In this document: piece after piece, positions 12,678 through 26,753 of the stretch
Layout: each line of letters begins with the position of its first letter
How positions within the stretch are numbered: the first letter of the stretch is position 1
Origin: Pyxicephalus adspersus
Lineage: Eukaryota > Chordata > Amphibia > Anura > Pyxicephalidae
NCBI RefSeq assembly: GCF_032062135.1
Contig: NC_092859.1
Coordinates: forward strand, 125,214,033 to 125,278,032
Direction: 5' to 3'
Length of the DNA stretch: 64,000 bases
Translations under genes and position numbers: made by a program
Notes under the pieces: model-generated
Told to the model about the DNA's origin: nothing
Seen by the model: only the letters and a program-made list of their open reading frames with translations
Database searches by the model: none

Positions 12678-12914
12678 CATCCTAAGCATTTAAGTTCAGG
12701 CCAAATGTGTGGATCGTAGGAATGGACAGGTTCCAAGGTTGGACTTAAATCATTAAGATGAGTGATTTCCCCTAATGAATCTTAGATTTTTGGGGGATCA
12801 GGGTGTATTAAAACATAGTACCCTTTTCTTCCTCTCCCCTTCCCGCCCTTCCCCAATCGTGATTTATTTTAAAATTCAGACATCAAAGGTTTTGTGTTTC
12901 TGTTGCTATTGGCC

Positions 12915-13050
12915 TGAGTTGTATCATTGAGCCTGAGTTATCTAGCAAACGTGGAATGGATCTGGTCCAGAATTGAAAACATTTGCTAAAAAACATCAAA
13001 TGACTTTTAAGAATTCCATTCCAGGTTTGCTGGATCACTGTACAGGTCAT
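12915..13050. mobile_element. palindromic MITE (GGCCTGATTTATTAAAG family), truncated
   Basis: It contains the family core GGAATGGATCTGGTCCAG, GAAAACATTTGCTA and the mirrored arm CCATTCCAGGTTTGCTGGAT. The outer arms are lost or diverged. Confidence 0.75.
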
Positions 13051-16000
13051 AGGAAGTAGCATAGACACTGCATTATGGCAAAATCATCTGTTTTTTATTT
13101 ACTTGCTGAGAATGTTCTTTGACCGAAAAAAGTAAAATGAGACAGCCACCCTATCTTTGGACTAGTAAACTGCAAAATATTACAAATTCTTTGGTTTAGG
13201 TATGGACTAATCCTGCAGGCGAGCATGTCAACAGGAGCTCTCCATAGTACTGAAATGATGTTTTACACAGGTAAACTAGCATGCATCTCCCCAGAGGTAA
13301 CCAGACATATCAGCTGGTATCCCCCTGGTACGAGGACAGTCCACCTCCCAGAATACTGATTACTGAGACAATCAGGAACTGGTGGCTTGAATCTTGTGCA
13401 ATGAATCTTCCTTTTGAGATATTGTTGGCCATACTTAGACTAAATATAGGCAAGTACATTGTTACACTCTGATTTAATGGTCTGTTTCCGCATTTTTCTT
13501 GGTTAAAGGTTTTGCTTGTACTTCAACATTACCTATTGGTAAAATTTAATGTATTTTATTAAATATAATAGCGCTGTAATATTGAAACTACTCCATTTTA
13601 GTCCCCAGGCTCTAGGTCCTCATATAATGTCAGTCATGGCTCCGGAGGCTGCACTGTTGTTTGATAGGGGACTGCAAGAGAAGGAGAACTCTTTATGTTA
13701 TATGGTTTTCTTGAAGAAAAAGATTTTTTTGAATGTTGGTAAATGGGCCTCTTTTTTTTCACTGGAAGGTATAAACTAGGCAAAATTTACTAGTAGTCAT
13801 ACCTTTTCTGTAATACATACAGAATAGAAGAGCAAAACTAGTACATGCAGCCAAGAAAGTCAAGGTTTTCTTGCTTAGTAAATGGTAAATATAAGAACAG
13901 TATAAGTACAAGTTTTTTTGAAAAAACAAAGCTGTTCTTTTTCTTCCTTAGGGTGGATATTGATTGCTGCCTTGTATAGAATGTTGAGCTTCTCTGTGTT
14001 ATAAATGGGAACTATATTTAGCTATGAACAGTGCTGAATGTTTACAAATAAGTATATATTACATTTTCCAAATTCTTTAATTAAATTTCCTGCTTTTGCC
14101 TAGGTTTCTTCTTCTTGGCTTCTGTCATCTGTATGGTAAATCCCCAAGCATATTTAAACTACTTTATGCATTAAAATCCTAGGAAATGCCATTTCAGTCT
14201 TTTTTCATATAATGTAAGTGGCAAGAGCAATTACTGGGAGCTTAGTATAGATCTCAGAAGCAATGCAAAAGAAAAATTCACTGCACCGTGCTTTATGCAG
14301 TGAGCTATGGAACTCTGTAATGATTATCAGATTCATCTTATCTGTAACTTAAGGGTTTGACTCAACAGGTATAGAAAGAAACAATTATTTACCAAGGCTA
14401 TTCAGCTATGTACACCTCATCCACTTTTCAATTTACAGCAAGAGCTGATGGGATGGATTAGAGAAACTAGCTTTATATTTCAAATACCGAAAAGCAACCA
14501 CTTGTGCATAATATATATCTGTCCATATCACTGAGCAGATCAGAAGAAAAATAACTACTTTGCAGCTAGCAAGTCAGTCACAAATCTATTACTAAACTGA
14601 GCACATTCTTACAGTTATTACTGTACAGACTCAGATGATAATGCCATCTGCTAAAAGATAGAAAGAGAGACAATAGATCATTTACATTTTATTGCATCAT
14701 AATTTCATATTGTTTTCTTTGGATTAGCAAACATAATTATGCTTAAATCCAATATTAAGGATAAAGCATCAATTGGCTCATTAAGTTCTCTGGAGCATGT
14801 GATGTGATGAAAAACTTTGTATTCAATCAATAAAGTAACAAATATAACTTAGTTGAAATTAATTTATACTTAGCAGTACCTAAATATGCATGGTTCACAC
14901 CACTAAGTATTATTTAGACTTAAATAATCACATTAGATGATGCAATTATAACTTTAGAAAAAAACGTAAACCATTCCTAACAAAACCTATTAAGACAAGT
15001 AAAAGAGACATCCTGCATACAATGCCAACAGACAGCAAGACAATATAGTCACTTCAGTTCTCAGAAACATAGGACCAAAACCTTAGGAAGTAAAACTCCA
15101 ATATCTGTTCCCATGTGTACATTCATGACCAAACCTTTTCTCAAATAAAACAAATAAAAACTGAAATCAGCAGACCACTCTTGGTTCAGTAATATGCTGC
15201 ATTACAGGCCTGTTCATTTAACTGTCCTTCAAGTAAAAGCAAAACTTTAAAAATAATCTTGGTAATTTGAAATAATCAAATCAAAACCATCTTTTACACC
15301 ACTTTCCAAGCAAAATTAGGAAACTGAGCAAAGTGCTGTTACACTGGTAATGTAGATTAGGAGGGAATGTTGGCAGATCCATGCAACTTTTCAAATGTGT
15401 GAAGACAGAATTAAAGCCTAAAAACACAAGTACAAGTCCTATTTAAAATGTTACATCTAATACAAAACAATTCAATATTTTCCAACAACACAATACATTA
15501 AACTGTTTCTACCCCCAATCCAAACTTTGGATTCCTCATTAAGGAGCTCCTTAAGAGAGTTTCTCTTCCCCAACTCACCCCCATAGCGTGTATAAACCCT
15601 AACCAACATATCACAAATTAGGATATGAATTATACTAGAAGGTAAACAAGTGATTTACAAAAAAAAAAGGAAACATGCCAATGTATCTATTTACTTAAAC
15701 ACAAACAGGATTTGCCTTTTTTGTAAATGGACAGTTGAACTGAATACAGCCTGAGTTTATTCGCTAAGCTAAGTGAACATTCATCTTGTAAGCAAACTCC
15801 TTTTTTTTTTGCGCTCTGTTGTGTAAATCAATCCTTAATCTTAGGAACACCAATTGCAAACATTTTATACTATAGATCATACACCTGTACATGGATTGTT
15901 GATGGCTGGATGTGGATTATTGGTACAGTTCAGCAACAGCTGTAGGACCATAAAACACATTAGGCTGCCTTTCCACCATCTGCTTTGTAAATACAATCAT

Positions 16001-16140
16001 ATTTATCTTAAGGTCTTTTATCAGCGAAAACCCCAGCCTATTCTGTTTATTTTGTTTTTGGACAGTGACCCAGAACTCTTTTAAATTACGGCACCTAATT
16101 CTATTACTGCTACATGCACATTGCTAATCTTTTTCATCTA

Positions 16141-16287
<147 letters not shown>

Positions 16288-17557
16288 CTAAAGTGTAAAA
16301 AGAAAAAAAATGGATTAAAAGCACTTTTCTGTTCACGCTCCATGGGAATTATATAACACCCAACAAAAATGTACATCTGCCAATCAAAACAGTATTACTT
16401 AACTAGCAGGGAATAAAATGTCTGAAAGAAGAGGACTTTACCTACCTTTAAAACACCATTAGAAAGCACACTGTATGAGTCAGGGGCCATGATCTGACCG
16501 CAGGAAAAAGCTTATAAATGGACAAAAATCCAGTGTGCCTGCACGTAAGATTACATACTGCATGAAAATGCAATTGCAGAGCAGCTGATTGTTTAGAAAA
16601 AATGTACAATAACTCTGATTGCATTGCTTTTCAAGGAGCAGAGCGGAAGCTGTTTTCTTTGTTCCAAAATGTTCACTGTGGTCATGGTCAGTTAAAAACC
16701 TGAATGTTCCACTCTCTTTCATGAATGATCAAAATCATGTTTTCCTACAGCTCTTAAAAAACAATGGGGACAAAAACATATATAACAAATATTTGAAGTA
16801 TATATTTTAGAAATAAAGTGATGATTTTGGCTTTTAAAACAAGTTTGTGTCTTTAGATGGTAAAAGCCAACTGGCCCCAGCTATGTAGTCTGTTTTCCAA
16901 TAGATTTGGATATATGCAATTTGGTCATTTTTGTAACATTTCACTGTTCTACTCCCCAAAAAATCTCCTGTTTTGTGCAAAAAAAAATACTATAAATAAA
17001 AATAAAAAAAATATTAGGTAAATTAATTTTTTGGTATCCTAATACATATATGGGGATAAACAACACTTTCATACACAACCATAGTTCAATATTCAAACCA
17101 GCAGAAATATAATAGATGATTCAAATTCTACTTACAGATCCAAAATTCTTTATAGGTTTAAAAGTAACAAGAAATTATGCTGTAAATGACTGGTATTTAA
17201 GGTAATTCACATAATTCATGTCATTTGAGCATTTCCTTTTCTGTGTTCCAATAAATTTGCAGCTTTAAAAAGAACAATTTCTCTGATTGCTGTATTTATT
17301 TCTGTAAACCTGTTAGAAAAAGCTTGCTAAGGAAGTCAAAATGAAAATCTTAAAATGAAAAACGGTTCATTGCCATGTGTTTGGCAGATTTTAGGCACTT
17401 GCTCACTAAAGGGTATCAGCTATTTGTGCAGAACAAAAAAGCAACACTAGCCTCATGCCAGGAAGGTAAATGGAATGTGGGTAATGAGACAAATGTGGAA
17501 TAGGATAGCCATAAATATGCTCAGTACCTCATCCCATTCATGATGGACATTTCAGAT

Positions 17558-17686
17558 GTCAATTAACCTTACTGCATGATTTTAGGATGTGGGAGAAAAA
17601 CAGAGGGAACCCAGGGAGAACATACAATCTCCATGCCCATGGTGTCCTGACTGGGAATTGATCTTGGGACCATGGTGCTGCACACA
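17558..17686 (-). mobile_element. tRNA-derived SINE fragment
   Basis: The minus strand reads TTCCCAGTCAGGACAC, then GTATGTTCTCCCTGGG and CTCCCACATCCTAAAATCAT, in the same order as the fuller copies at 38535 and 52138. Head and tail are truncated. Confidence 0.7.
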
Positions 17687-17951
17687 TACATACAGTAAGC
17701 AAATTTTTAACTTTACTCCACTCTCTCAATAATCTACATTGTGCTTACAGATTCCTGGATCATTTTCTTGCTCATTGAACAGTGGTCATGATAATATTTT
17801 ATGTGAAGGGATTGAACTGAGAGCCTAATCAGGGATGTTATGTGTATAACTAGTGTGGCTGGGTGCATGATTCATATAACTGGTGGAATAGAATCACACT
17901 GCTGTTTGCCTAAAGTTCCATTTTAACTGAAACAAAATATTTGCCATTTCT

Positions 17952-18125
17952 GTATAGTGGTGTTTCCCAACTAGGGTTGTTAGGAGTTCCTAAGCAGTTT
18001 ATGACTCTCAGGTCAGATACCACTGACACCATTGATCTTTTTGGTTATCTGTAAGGGTGGCATTCTTGCCACTGGTTAGCAATGTAACAGGCATTCTTCC
18101 CACTGGCCACCAGACTAATGTACTG
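17952..18125 (+). mobile_element. hAT-like repeat fragment
   Basis: It starts GTGTTTCCCAACTAGGGTTG and includes ATCTGTAAGGGTGGCATTCT. A related copy lies on the other strand at 57425-57698. The family is assigned by resemblance only. Confidence 0.45.
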
Positions 18126-18146
18126 TGAGCTGAGTTATTTTAGATC

Positions 18147-18625
18147 AGGTATGTCAAAAGTCTGGCCCAGGGGGCCAATTGCGGGCAGTTTTCAGATTTC
18201 CACCAGCCCGCAGTCATAAAATCACTGTTTACCACAGTATAAAATACATGGATGCAAAAAAACTATTTTATATTTCATTACAGTTGATCAGTTGCCTTGG
18301 AATGATTGGCCCACTACATGGCAGGCATAATCGGCAGGACAGGAGTCCCCATATGTGCACAGGGAATCCCCTACATCATTATAGTGGGCGTGTGCTGTGC
18401 GGGACTCCCACGGACCAAGCCTACTCTGATTTTAAGAATGTGCTCTGCACAGAGCCCACACTGACACCGGACTCTATGCACCCCCCCCCCCCCCGGTGGG
18501 GGTGTGCTGTGCGGGCCTGCGAAGACCACCCCCACACTAATCTTGAGTACGTGCTGAATGGACACCCCTGTGTTAGATGGATAACATAGGGTTCCCCTAT
18601 ATTATAAAGTTTGAGAAACACTAGT
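18147..18625. repeat. repeat debris with poly-C run
   Basis: It opens CAGGTATGTCAAAAGTCTGG, a hAT-like end, and closes GTTTGAGAAACACTAG, which resembles the end of a different hAT family. In between are a run of about 14 C at 18481-18494 and two copies of GTGTGCTGTGCGGG (18389 and 18506). Open frames here come from the GC-rich composition and show no known domain. Confidence 0.4.
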
Positions 18626-19930
18626 CTAAACTCACAAATACATTAAATGCCATTGTCTTAGTGGAACAAGTTTTGTTTACATAAAAACAACTTTCTTAGT
18701 TTTTGGAGTACAGTAAAAGATGAAGTCTATTGCATGTAAACCAAATTTTCTTTTATGACAAATGCTAGTGTTTTCTTATCTGGTAAGCCTGATTTATTAA
18801 CATGTCTAAGTAAAGATGTGACTCAGGCAGACTGTGCCATCATTAGTAACAATATACTGCATGTTATCTATTCCATTACACTAATGCATAGGACATTAGG
18901 CAAAGAAGAAACCTAAATTAATGTGACTGCCATAGACAACTTTTTTTTAGGTACAATTAAAAATGAGGGCCAGATTATTTGGTTTCATATTTGCACATTT
19001 CACTTGACTTAAAGACATTTTTGAGGAAGGAAGGGAGATGGATAAAGTAACATTGTTAGACACTTCCTTACTTTTTATTAAATTTGCCCCCTCCCTTTTT
19101 TGTCCTGCTGACCAGAAAGTTCAGGGAAACACAACATTTTGAGTTATCATCAGAACAATGGGAGAAGTTAATTCAATCAATGACAACATTGTTTCAGGGT
19201 AAAAACTTTTTTTTTTTTACAGAAATATCCTTTCATTTCCTGTTTGGTTAAAACTGAAAGTGAAGGATGCAGACAGCAAAAACAAACACAAAAACTTGGG
19301 GAAGAGTGTAATGAAAACCATGCCTATTTGTACATGATAATGGGTATCTTCCAGGTCCATGTGTTTTAATGTCATTAACTGATAGTCACCAGGGAATGTC
19401 AGATTCCCTGTTTTATAAATAGGAACCCAAATGACTATTCACGAATGTTGGAACAAAAAAGTTTCCTTTGGACTTCAGAAAAGCAAATCTTGGATTGACT
19501 AAGCTACAGAACATTTTCAGTACCAGCTCAGAAGATTAAACCTGTGCATAAAAGTCATTTTTGAGTGACTTTCTTAATTTTGTTTTATTTTAACTGGGGT
19601 TATCATAAGTATCATAAACATAAGTTATTTATTTAGAACTGTTTAGGGTATATTATATTCAGTTAACAGAACGTCCTCCTAACACCAGTTTTGGCTTCTC
19701 CATTTGTGGAATATTCTTTCCCTGTGTCACTGCCTGAATTCCCTGATTTGTAAATTGTTTATATACATTGCACAATATTTAAAGTTAGCATATGCAAGAA
19801 ACAATGCAACATTAAAATAGCTTTAAATATATAAAGTAGCAACAACCCAGATATTAAATGGAACACTAATGTTATTGGAGCTATAAAAAAAATTAAACAT
19901 AAAGCATATGAAGCATGCAGGCATACTTAC

Positions 19931-19975
19931 CATCTGTAGCCATATATTTGTTGTTAAAACTTGATTTTTCTCATC
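19931..19975 (-). CDS. chrna7: chrna7 exon 3: alpha-7 nicotinic receptor, loop D region
   Basis: This 45-bp exon on the minus strand translates to DEKNQVLTTNIWLQM, the loop D segment of nicotinic receptor alpha-7. Its tryptophan (12th residue) is the conserved complementary-face aromatic residue of the binding site. The acceptor is a clear polypyrimidine tract (TTTCTTTTTTTAG, revcomp of 19976-19988) and the donor is a near-consensus GTAAGTATG (revcomp of 19922-19930). Length and phase (0/0) match vertebrate CHRNA7 exon 3. The last codon ATG joins directly to TAT of exon 4 to give the family motif IWLQMYW. Exon 2 should lie at higher coordinates; I did not find it before 64000. Confidence 0.95.
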
Positions 19976-20915
19976 CTAAAAAAAGAAATACAAATGTGTT
20001 TATTAGAATTCCTGTGCTTAATGTTAATGTAGCCTTTTATATTTTATGGTGGAAATGTTCCCAAGACACCTTTCTTCCTAAAGTCCCTATGAAGCCAACA
20101 TTTAACTTCAGTCTTTTCATGCACTTTGAAGTGGCTTTTTCATAGGAGAAGTGTTACTTTTTAAATACCAGCATGTAACCACATGATAAGAAAAGTAAAT
20201 TAGGATTATCAGGCAAACCTACATAAAAGGTTACATCTGTTAAGCAATAGTATCCCAAACCTTCCCCCTGCATCTGTAGACCATAAAAAGGAAACAGACA
20301 TGTATTATTTCTATGTTTTTTCATTTGTCATCAGTCAGTTTTGAATAATGTATAAATAATAAAGCATAATGAGCATGCACTTCTCCTATGCTATCAAAAA
20401 TTGAAATAAAAGAATATGATAGACATAATTCATGTAGACAAGTGATAGCAGTAATATTACGGTCTTGAATATTTGATGAAAGCATGTTTTCCTCTTCAAA
20501 TTTTCATAAGCTACATGGCATTATAAGTAAGACCAATGTCTTAGCTATTGAGCTTACTGCATTTAATGATAGCAAATCAGTTTAAAGAGTATAAACCTGC
20601 ATGCAAGCAACTGTATCAGAGGATACAGAAAAAATATTAGATGAGTAGTAGGGAATATTTATCTATGGCAATAATTTACATATCCCAGCTGTTCCACACA
20701 GATTGTTTTTGTCACCTTCACCAGAAGGACTCTGGTGAATGCCATAAAACAATCATATACCATTAACTTTTATCAGATTTAAACTTCTGACATCTACAAT
20801 ATCTTTGCTACCTGCAATAACAATTTTGGCCACAAAATGTTTTTTAGATAGATACTCAGTGGTCTATTTATGCAGTGAATCTGACATTCAGCACACATTG
20901 GCCCTTCTTCATTAA

Positions 20916-21442
20916 AGCGTACCTAAACTCAGAAGTTTCACTTTACATAAAAGGGTAGACAACCCTTTTATGTAAAGTAAAAATTCTGTTGTTTTTTGTT
21001 TTTTTTAAGTGCAACACCACTCTAATTCTCGACTGCCTAAGCGATCGGGAATGAATGGGAGCGCAAAGCCTCCCAAGGTACCTACGTCAGGCATCCTAGG
21101 AGGCTCTCCGGTGCTCCTTCTGCGCATGCCAGAGCATCTTGGGCATGCGCAAAAGGAGCCTTTTTGCGCAAAGAGAAAAATTTGCCGATCCCACGCATGC
21201 ACAACGGGATTGGCATTTTTTTTTCATCCTACATCACCTGATCTCGCACCTGGGTCAGGTTGAGAGGATGAAGAACCAAGAAGAAGAGAGGATCGTGGCA
21301 CCCTGGGAACCAGCTCCGGGACGGATGTTGGGATGGCACGGGACCTGATGCAAGAAACCCCCGGATAGATCAGACTGCCCTGCGGGATTAAAGGTAAGTG
21401 TATTTTTTTTTTTTTTTTGCCAGTTTTTAGCTTAGTTTCTCT
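20916..21442 (+). mobile_element. TTAA-flanked MITE, nearly full copy
   Basis: It is bounded by TTAA at 20912-20915 and 21443-21446. The ends AGCGTACCTAAAC and (revcomp) AGAGAAACTAAGC are inverted. A subterminal hairpin TTACATAAAAGGGT / ACCCTTTTATGTAA lies at 20944-20976. The body with GGGAGCGCAAAGCCTCCCAA matches the copy at 60664-61114. There is no transposase. Confidence 0.75.
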
Positions 21443-21560
21443 TTAAAGCTCTCCAAGGCTGGAGAAGGTAGACTAGCATAGGAAAACCTGGGTGACCAAA
21501 CAATTCTGGAATGGATCTGGTCCATGATTGTCTATCTTCTCCAGTCTTGGATAACTTTAT
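21443..21560. mobile_element. palindromic MITE remnant next to a TTAA insertion
   Basis: TTAAAGCTCTCCAAGGCTGG and GGAATGGATCTGGTCCA are the family arm and core. The adjoining TTAA element ends exactly in the TTAA that this family carries near its terminus. Confidence 0.65.
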
Positions 21561-24500
21561 TACATTATTATCAGGTGGAGAATCAATCACTGCCAATGAA
21601 AACACACCTCAACTATTCTCCACCAGAAAATGTATCCTGAACAGACCTCATAGTAAATTGGTAAATTTTTTGACAAATCTACCATTTTTAACTAAAGAAA
21701 CAACGTTGCCAGTAAAAAGTTCAATGAAAAGTGAAAAAAAAGTGAATAACTCTCCTGCACCATTGAGGTTTTAATGTATTCTGAAAGTGTTCATCTTCTG
21801 TTTCCCCACCATGCTCAGTGTTTAACTAAAGGATGTAGTAGTGAAATATAATAGGAACCACTGAGTGCTGGTTTACACACCCAGAAGTATTGGTTTTTGA
21901 AGAGACTTCAAAGAATAGCAGAAATAATTGGCACAGGTTGAGGAGTTTCTTTTATAGAATATCTTTTATTGAATCTTTTATAGTAAAATGTAGCTGTAAA
22001 AGCATTGGTCAATGTAAAACCAGTGAATTCTCAACAATCCATGAATTCAGGAAACACTTTATTTTCTTGGATTAATTGTCCGACACTTTATTTACGTGCA
22101 TGTGGACGCTACAAAAACGTCAGAAATACATTGATTATTGATATGTGCAGTAATGATATATGTTGTTTATTAATTGTCCCATTCTAAAAAGCCACATTTA
22201 CCACCTTTTAACACCTACTTTCAACGTATGAATAGTCATGCATCATGTTTCTAAGTCAAACACCAAGGCCGACACAAAATCTTCCACAGAGTATATGGTA
22301 TTTGAAAAAGCAGCAAGGTAGAGTCTTCTTTGAGCGATCATTATTTTTTCCTTATTGACTAACTGAATAATGAGTCGTTGCACATCTCCGGACATCAGAC
22401 ATCTTTGGATCTTAAAACCAAAACTCTATTATATTTAAAAGGTGCTTTTTTCTCCCAAAACTTTACTTATTTGTTCCTTATTCTACCTCAGCCTACATAG
22501 AATGGTTGGTGTGAAGGTGTGCTCCTGCATTATTTATTGCTATCATGAAGGCAGTTATACTTATTGTTGCATTGGAATGCTAAGCTCCTGCATCGTTCTC
22601 ATTTTTTTTCTTGTTTTTTTTGTTTTTTTTTCTTTTTATGGAAATGAACTCTCATTCTCAGAATTTCATGCTTTTGTTTAATATTTAAAATTACTGGTAT
22701 AGAGCCAGTGTGGCAGAAAATGGTACTATATAAAATATTATCCTTGCTATATATTTTTATTTGTTTGTTACAATGGCAACATGTATTTATAGTTTCCTAT
22801 TAACTATACTGAAAGTCACATAGGCATAGCAAAGATACAAACTTAACATTATTCCCAAACAGAAATATAAAAAGTAATTGCGCTAATACAAAAGTTCAAC
22901 ACAACAAATGCCCCTTTATTGATTTGTACTTTTATCTAAAGTATACAGCATAGAAAAATAAAAACTTCTAGCTAATTTATCTGTTGATCAACCTCGGCAA
23001 ATCAGCTCAGTTGTAAGCACTGAAGAGATACTTATAAACGCAAGCACCGCATATTGTATACAGCATGTCCTCATTAAAGTGGGTGGATGTGACGGCAATT
23101 ACTTTAGTGGGTTTTAGGAGACTCTTATTTTAAAGGTCCTGATTTGCCTTGCTTTGACTCATTGCAAATGCAGCTTTACTTTATCTTAGATGAATATGAA
23201 CTGAATCGATTTCTGCTAACTCCATAGACAGCAATATGCTTAATCCTGAAAAGGATAAGCTAAAAAGCCACATGGACCTGGTACAACAAATAAATTGTAT
23301 ATATTTGTTATTACTTAGACAGAAACACTTTTGTTTTATATCCTGATGTGCTCAATTGGGTAGAACTGAAAGTATATTTATATCAAACACTTATCTAATA
23401 TTGAAAATAATATTTATTGAAATAAATAAATATAGAGTCAGATGGTGCAAATACCATAATGAAAAACAAACAAGAAAAACAATGGTTTAACCATAACAAA
23501 CAAGACATTTGAACTATTGCCCCATACAATTTTATGGAAGCATAGGAAAACAATTGAGAATAAAGATAACAAGAATAAAGCGTGGATGCAGAGAATCAAA
23601 GCTAGAGAGGAAAACAAAAAATTGGGAGAAGAAAAAGAAAAAAAAACTTCTTTTAGAAAGTTTTTTATATTGTTTTAGTTGAACCCATTATTTATTTTGT
23701 CACGATTGGATGATTTTATTTCACTTGAGAATGCAAAATGAAGTTACTGAAAATCTCTACGAAGTTAGGGAGATTCCACTCTTTGAGAGCTGCTATTTGA
23801 ACACATGTCACCATTGGAATATTTTTTCTAATTTTTTTTTCTGGTGTCAACTGTAATTTTTGGAGTTTCTGCATCTTGCTTTCTCTGTCCTTCGGATGAA
23901 TTTTTCCAGCAGGGACAAAGACAATTATACAAACATGGGAGGAGTTTCAACCTTTACTTACTCTATTCAATTAAAAAAAAAATAGTTATTCATACACTTG
24001 AACCCTAAATTGGACCTATATTGTAAGATTATATAGGCTGCCATTGCTGACCCGTTTCTATAAAAGATATAAATTGGTGTTTTTAATCTCTGCTTTTAAT
24101 ACTTTCTGAATCACTGAGTATGCAGCTCAGGTGTCAGCTAATTTTGGCCCAGCCAAAAGTTCAGTTTTAAAACCAAAACTAATCAGCAATTAATTAATTA
24201 ACAATTAGCATTCTTTAGAAAAAGTCAGGAAATAGCATCTTACATCAGCTCTTGGAAAAGGTCCACTTTAAGACAAATCAAAAATTCAACATCTAACAGA
24301 AAGGAAAAAGGACGCAACCATTAGAAAAAAAAAAGATGCAATCTGTGCACATGGCTTCTAAAACAGACAATGACTGCACAGTGTCGTTATTTTGTCCACT
24401 TTGCTTTCATGTTAGAACTTCAAACAGCATTCTTTGTTTACTTTTTCCAGCTGACGATTCTGGGTATGTATGTAAAAAAATGCACTTAGAAACACATGTT

Positions 24501-25247
24501 TGTGCTATGTAAGTTTTTCATCATTAGAATAGAACTGATATCAGGTAACATCAACAGGTAACAACCTAGTGGTAATAGTCAGAGACGCTGTAAAAACACA
24601 TTTTTCAGTTTGCACCATTTTTAGAATGTTGCCACTTTCACTGTTGTATGATAATTGTCACCATATATAAAACATTGTATTGGACAAGCATTTTTCCACT
24701 GATAAGACACTTGATTTGCACCCATTGTACTAGGGGGTAGCAGCATTTGGAACATGTGATACTTTGCTCATACTTTGTACATAGCATTTGGAAGCTTTCT
24801 AGCCAATACCTTTCTATGTACATTAAATTGATGTATGTGTTTTTCTCTTTGATATGTGTATTTAATCATTAAATTATTGATTTAATTGAATTATGTATAC
24901 TTATTTAGTGGAAATCTTGGTTTGATCCGATTGAATATGAATATTTAAATAATCCTTCTAGTCTCAATTATGTTACTCAGTGTTCCCCTGATGAAATGTG
25001 CCGGGATTAAGTTACAGCTTATTATCTTCTCCCAGATCTTTCCAAAAAACTGTGATTTTTTGGATATGTATAATTAAATTTTTTAATTGATTTAATTCAA
25101 TATATGTCTGTGTGAGCCATTGTTTATATATGTATATGTTTTTAAGATAAGTTTTCTGTATTGGTGCCATAGAAAAGAGCCTTCCTTTCTTCTTTCCTCT
25201 ATTTTGGTCCAAGCTCCCAAATGATTTTAAACATCCTATATTCAATA

Positions 25248-25251
<4 letters not shown>

Positions 25252-25288
<37 letters not shown>
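25252..25288. repeat. (TA)n microsatellite
   Basis: Uninterrupted TA dinucleotides, 37 bases. Confidence 0.95.
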
Positions 25289-25290
<2 letters not shown>

Positions 25291-25816
25291 AAGAATATTT
25301 GTTTCATTGCATTGGTTGTATAAATAAATAAATCGGTGCCTGCAAATACAGCATTGTGCACTAAATAAGTATCTTTGGAGACCTTGCCAGAATTCCAATA
25401 CTAATTTGGTTGTGCAGTACATGGAGTGAATTGTAGAGTACATGGAGTGAAGGTAGATTTGAAGTTTAGGGATTTTTACATGATAGGCTTCAAATACAAT
25501 TATATATTTTTAATCTGTTTTATTAATAATTAATATTAACTTGTTATATATATGCAATACCATGTGAACTCAGCAGCTAAATTACTATTGCTTTATATGT
25601 GAACGTTGTATTTATGTTATGCAGATTTGTTTCTTTTTTTTCTCTGGCTTGATCCATGAGAAGCATCATTAGGAAAAATAAATTTTGGGCAAGATTTTGG
25701 CTGTGTGTGCCAGAAAAAATGCAGCATAATCTCATATATGGTTCACAGAAACAAATAATAACTAAGGACTTCAGTCTCTAATCATTTTCAAGCATTTTTT
25801 TTTAGATTTTCTTGGA

Positions 25817-25943
25817 TATGATTGGGAATTCTCTACAAAATGAATTTTTATCTAATTCACTAAGCTAATTGAAAATTTCCTTGCAAGGTGAATTTTCACT
25901 TTTCAAAATGAAAAGCCTAAACTTCTTTAGTAAATCAACCCCA
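25817..25943. mobile_element. second palindromic MITE family (ends TAAATCAACCCCA)
   Basis: GTGAATTTTCACTTTTCAAA and the terminal TTAGTAAATCAACCCCA match the segment at 39117-39346. The left arm is diverged. Confidence 0.5.
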
Positions 25944-26721
25944 TTGTGAAGGTTTCATTTTATTACTATTCTAAGTTAGCAGCCACCAAGCCTTCTGTTT
26001 ATGGTTCATATTAAATTCTCTTTTCAGCATAAACACATTCAAATCACTGAATTGTGATGACTATAAGAAACTTGACATTTGACACCCAGCCGTCTGTTAA
26101 ATCTGTTGTCAGTATTCTTTGATATAAAAAGGACATGTACCAAAGGTCTTCTTTATTTGAGAGTCCTCGCATAATTGTATAGCAGTACAGCCCAATTATT
26201 TTTAGATCCAATGCCATGGTAAATCATTTGCATGAAATATGGTTTTAATATTCTTTCAGTTATGCAAAGGAAGTTTAAAATGTCCTCAATACTTTTAATT
26301 ACTTTGTGTATCTTACTAACTGAGGTACACTTCTTTGTACTGATCCTCACCTTGTAATAAATCCTATTGTACATTTTGTGCTACTTGTTTCTACCTAATT
26401 AAAGTTAAATGTTTATCTCCTGTGTTTTTTATAAGACCAGAGTGAGACATTGTAATTCATAATTAGCACTGATCTGGTAGTCAGCATGTACATGTGCAAT
26501 GCTATGCTGTCCTCTCTCCTTGTTGTTTGTCACTCACTAATTTTCTTTGCTTATGCTGTGACATTTCCACTGATCACTAGAAAGCTGTATTAAGGGATTC
26601 TAACCCTTTGATACTGTGAAACCTCTAACTCGATTAAAGGGAAACTGTCATGGCTTTTTGATCATGTTTTACTTGTTTTGAGACTAACTACATAAATACA
26701 TATATAAAATAATTACATATA

Positions 26722-26722
<1 letters not shown>

Positions 26723-26752
<30 letters not shown>
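26723..26752. repeat. (TA)n microsatellite
   Basis: TA dinucleotide run, followed by a shorter imperfect ATATATAGATAT stretch. Confidence 0.9.

Positions 26753-26753
<1 letters not shown>

Larger units (their letters stand above)
16288..19930 (-). other. chrna7: chrna7 intron 3
   Basis: This 3.6-kb intron has intact GT and AG ends. It contains a SINE fragment near 17.6 kb and hAT-like debris at 17.95-18.6 kb. The stretches 16290-17550 and 18630-19930 hold AT-rich sequence with no gene that I can see. Confidence 0.9.

Noticed and set aside
18179..18589. 136-codon ORF in a GC-rich stretch
   Set aside because: It lies in hAT-like repeat debris with a poly-C run, and no domain is recognisable.
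25012..25443. 143-codon ORF on the minus strand
   Set aside because: It passes through a (TA)n microsatellite giving a Tyr-Ile repeat, and no family resemblance is seen.
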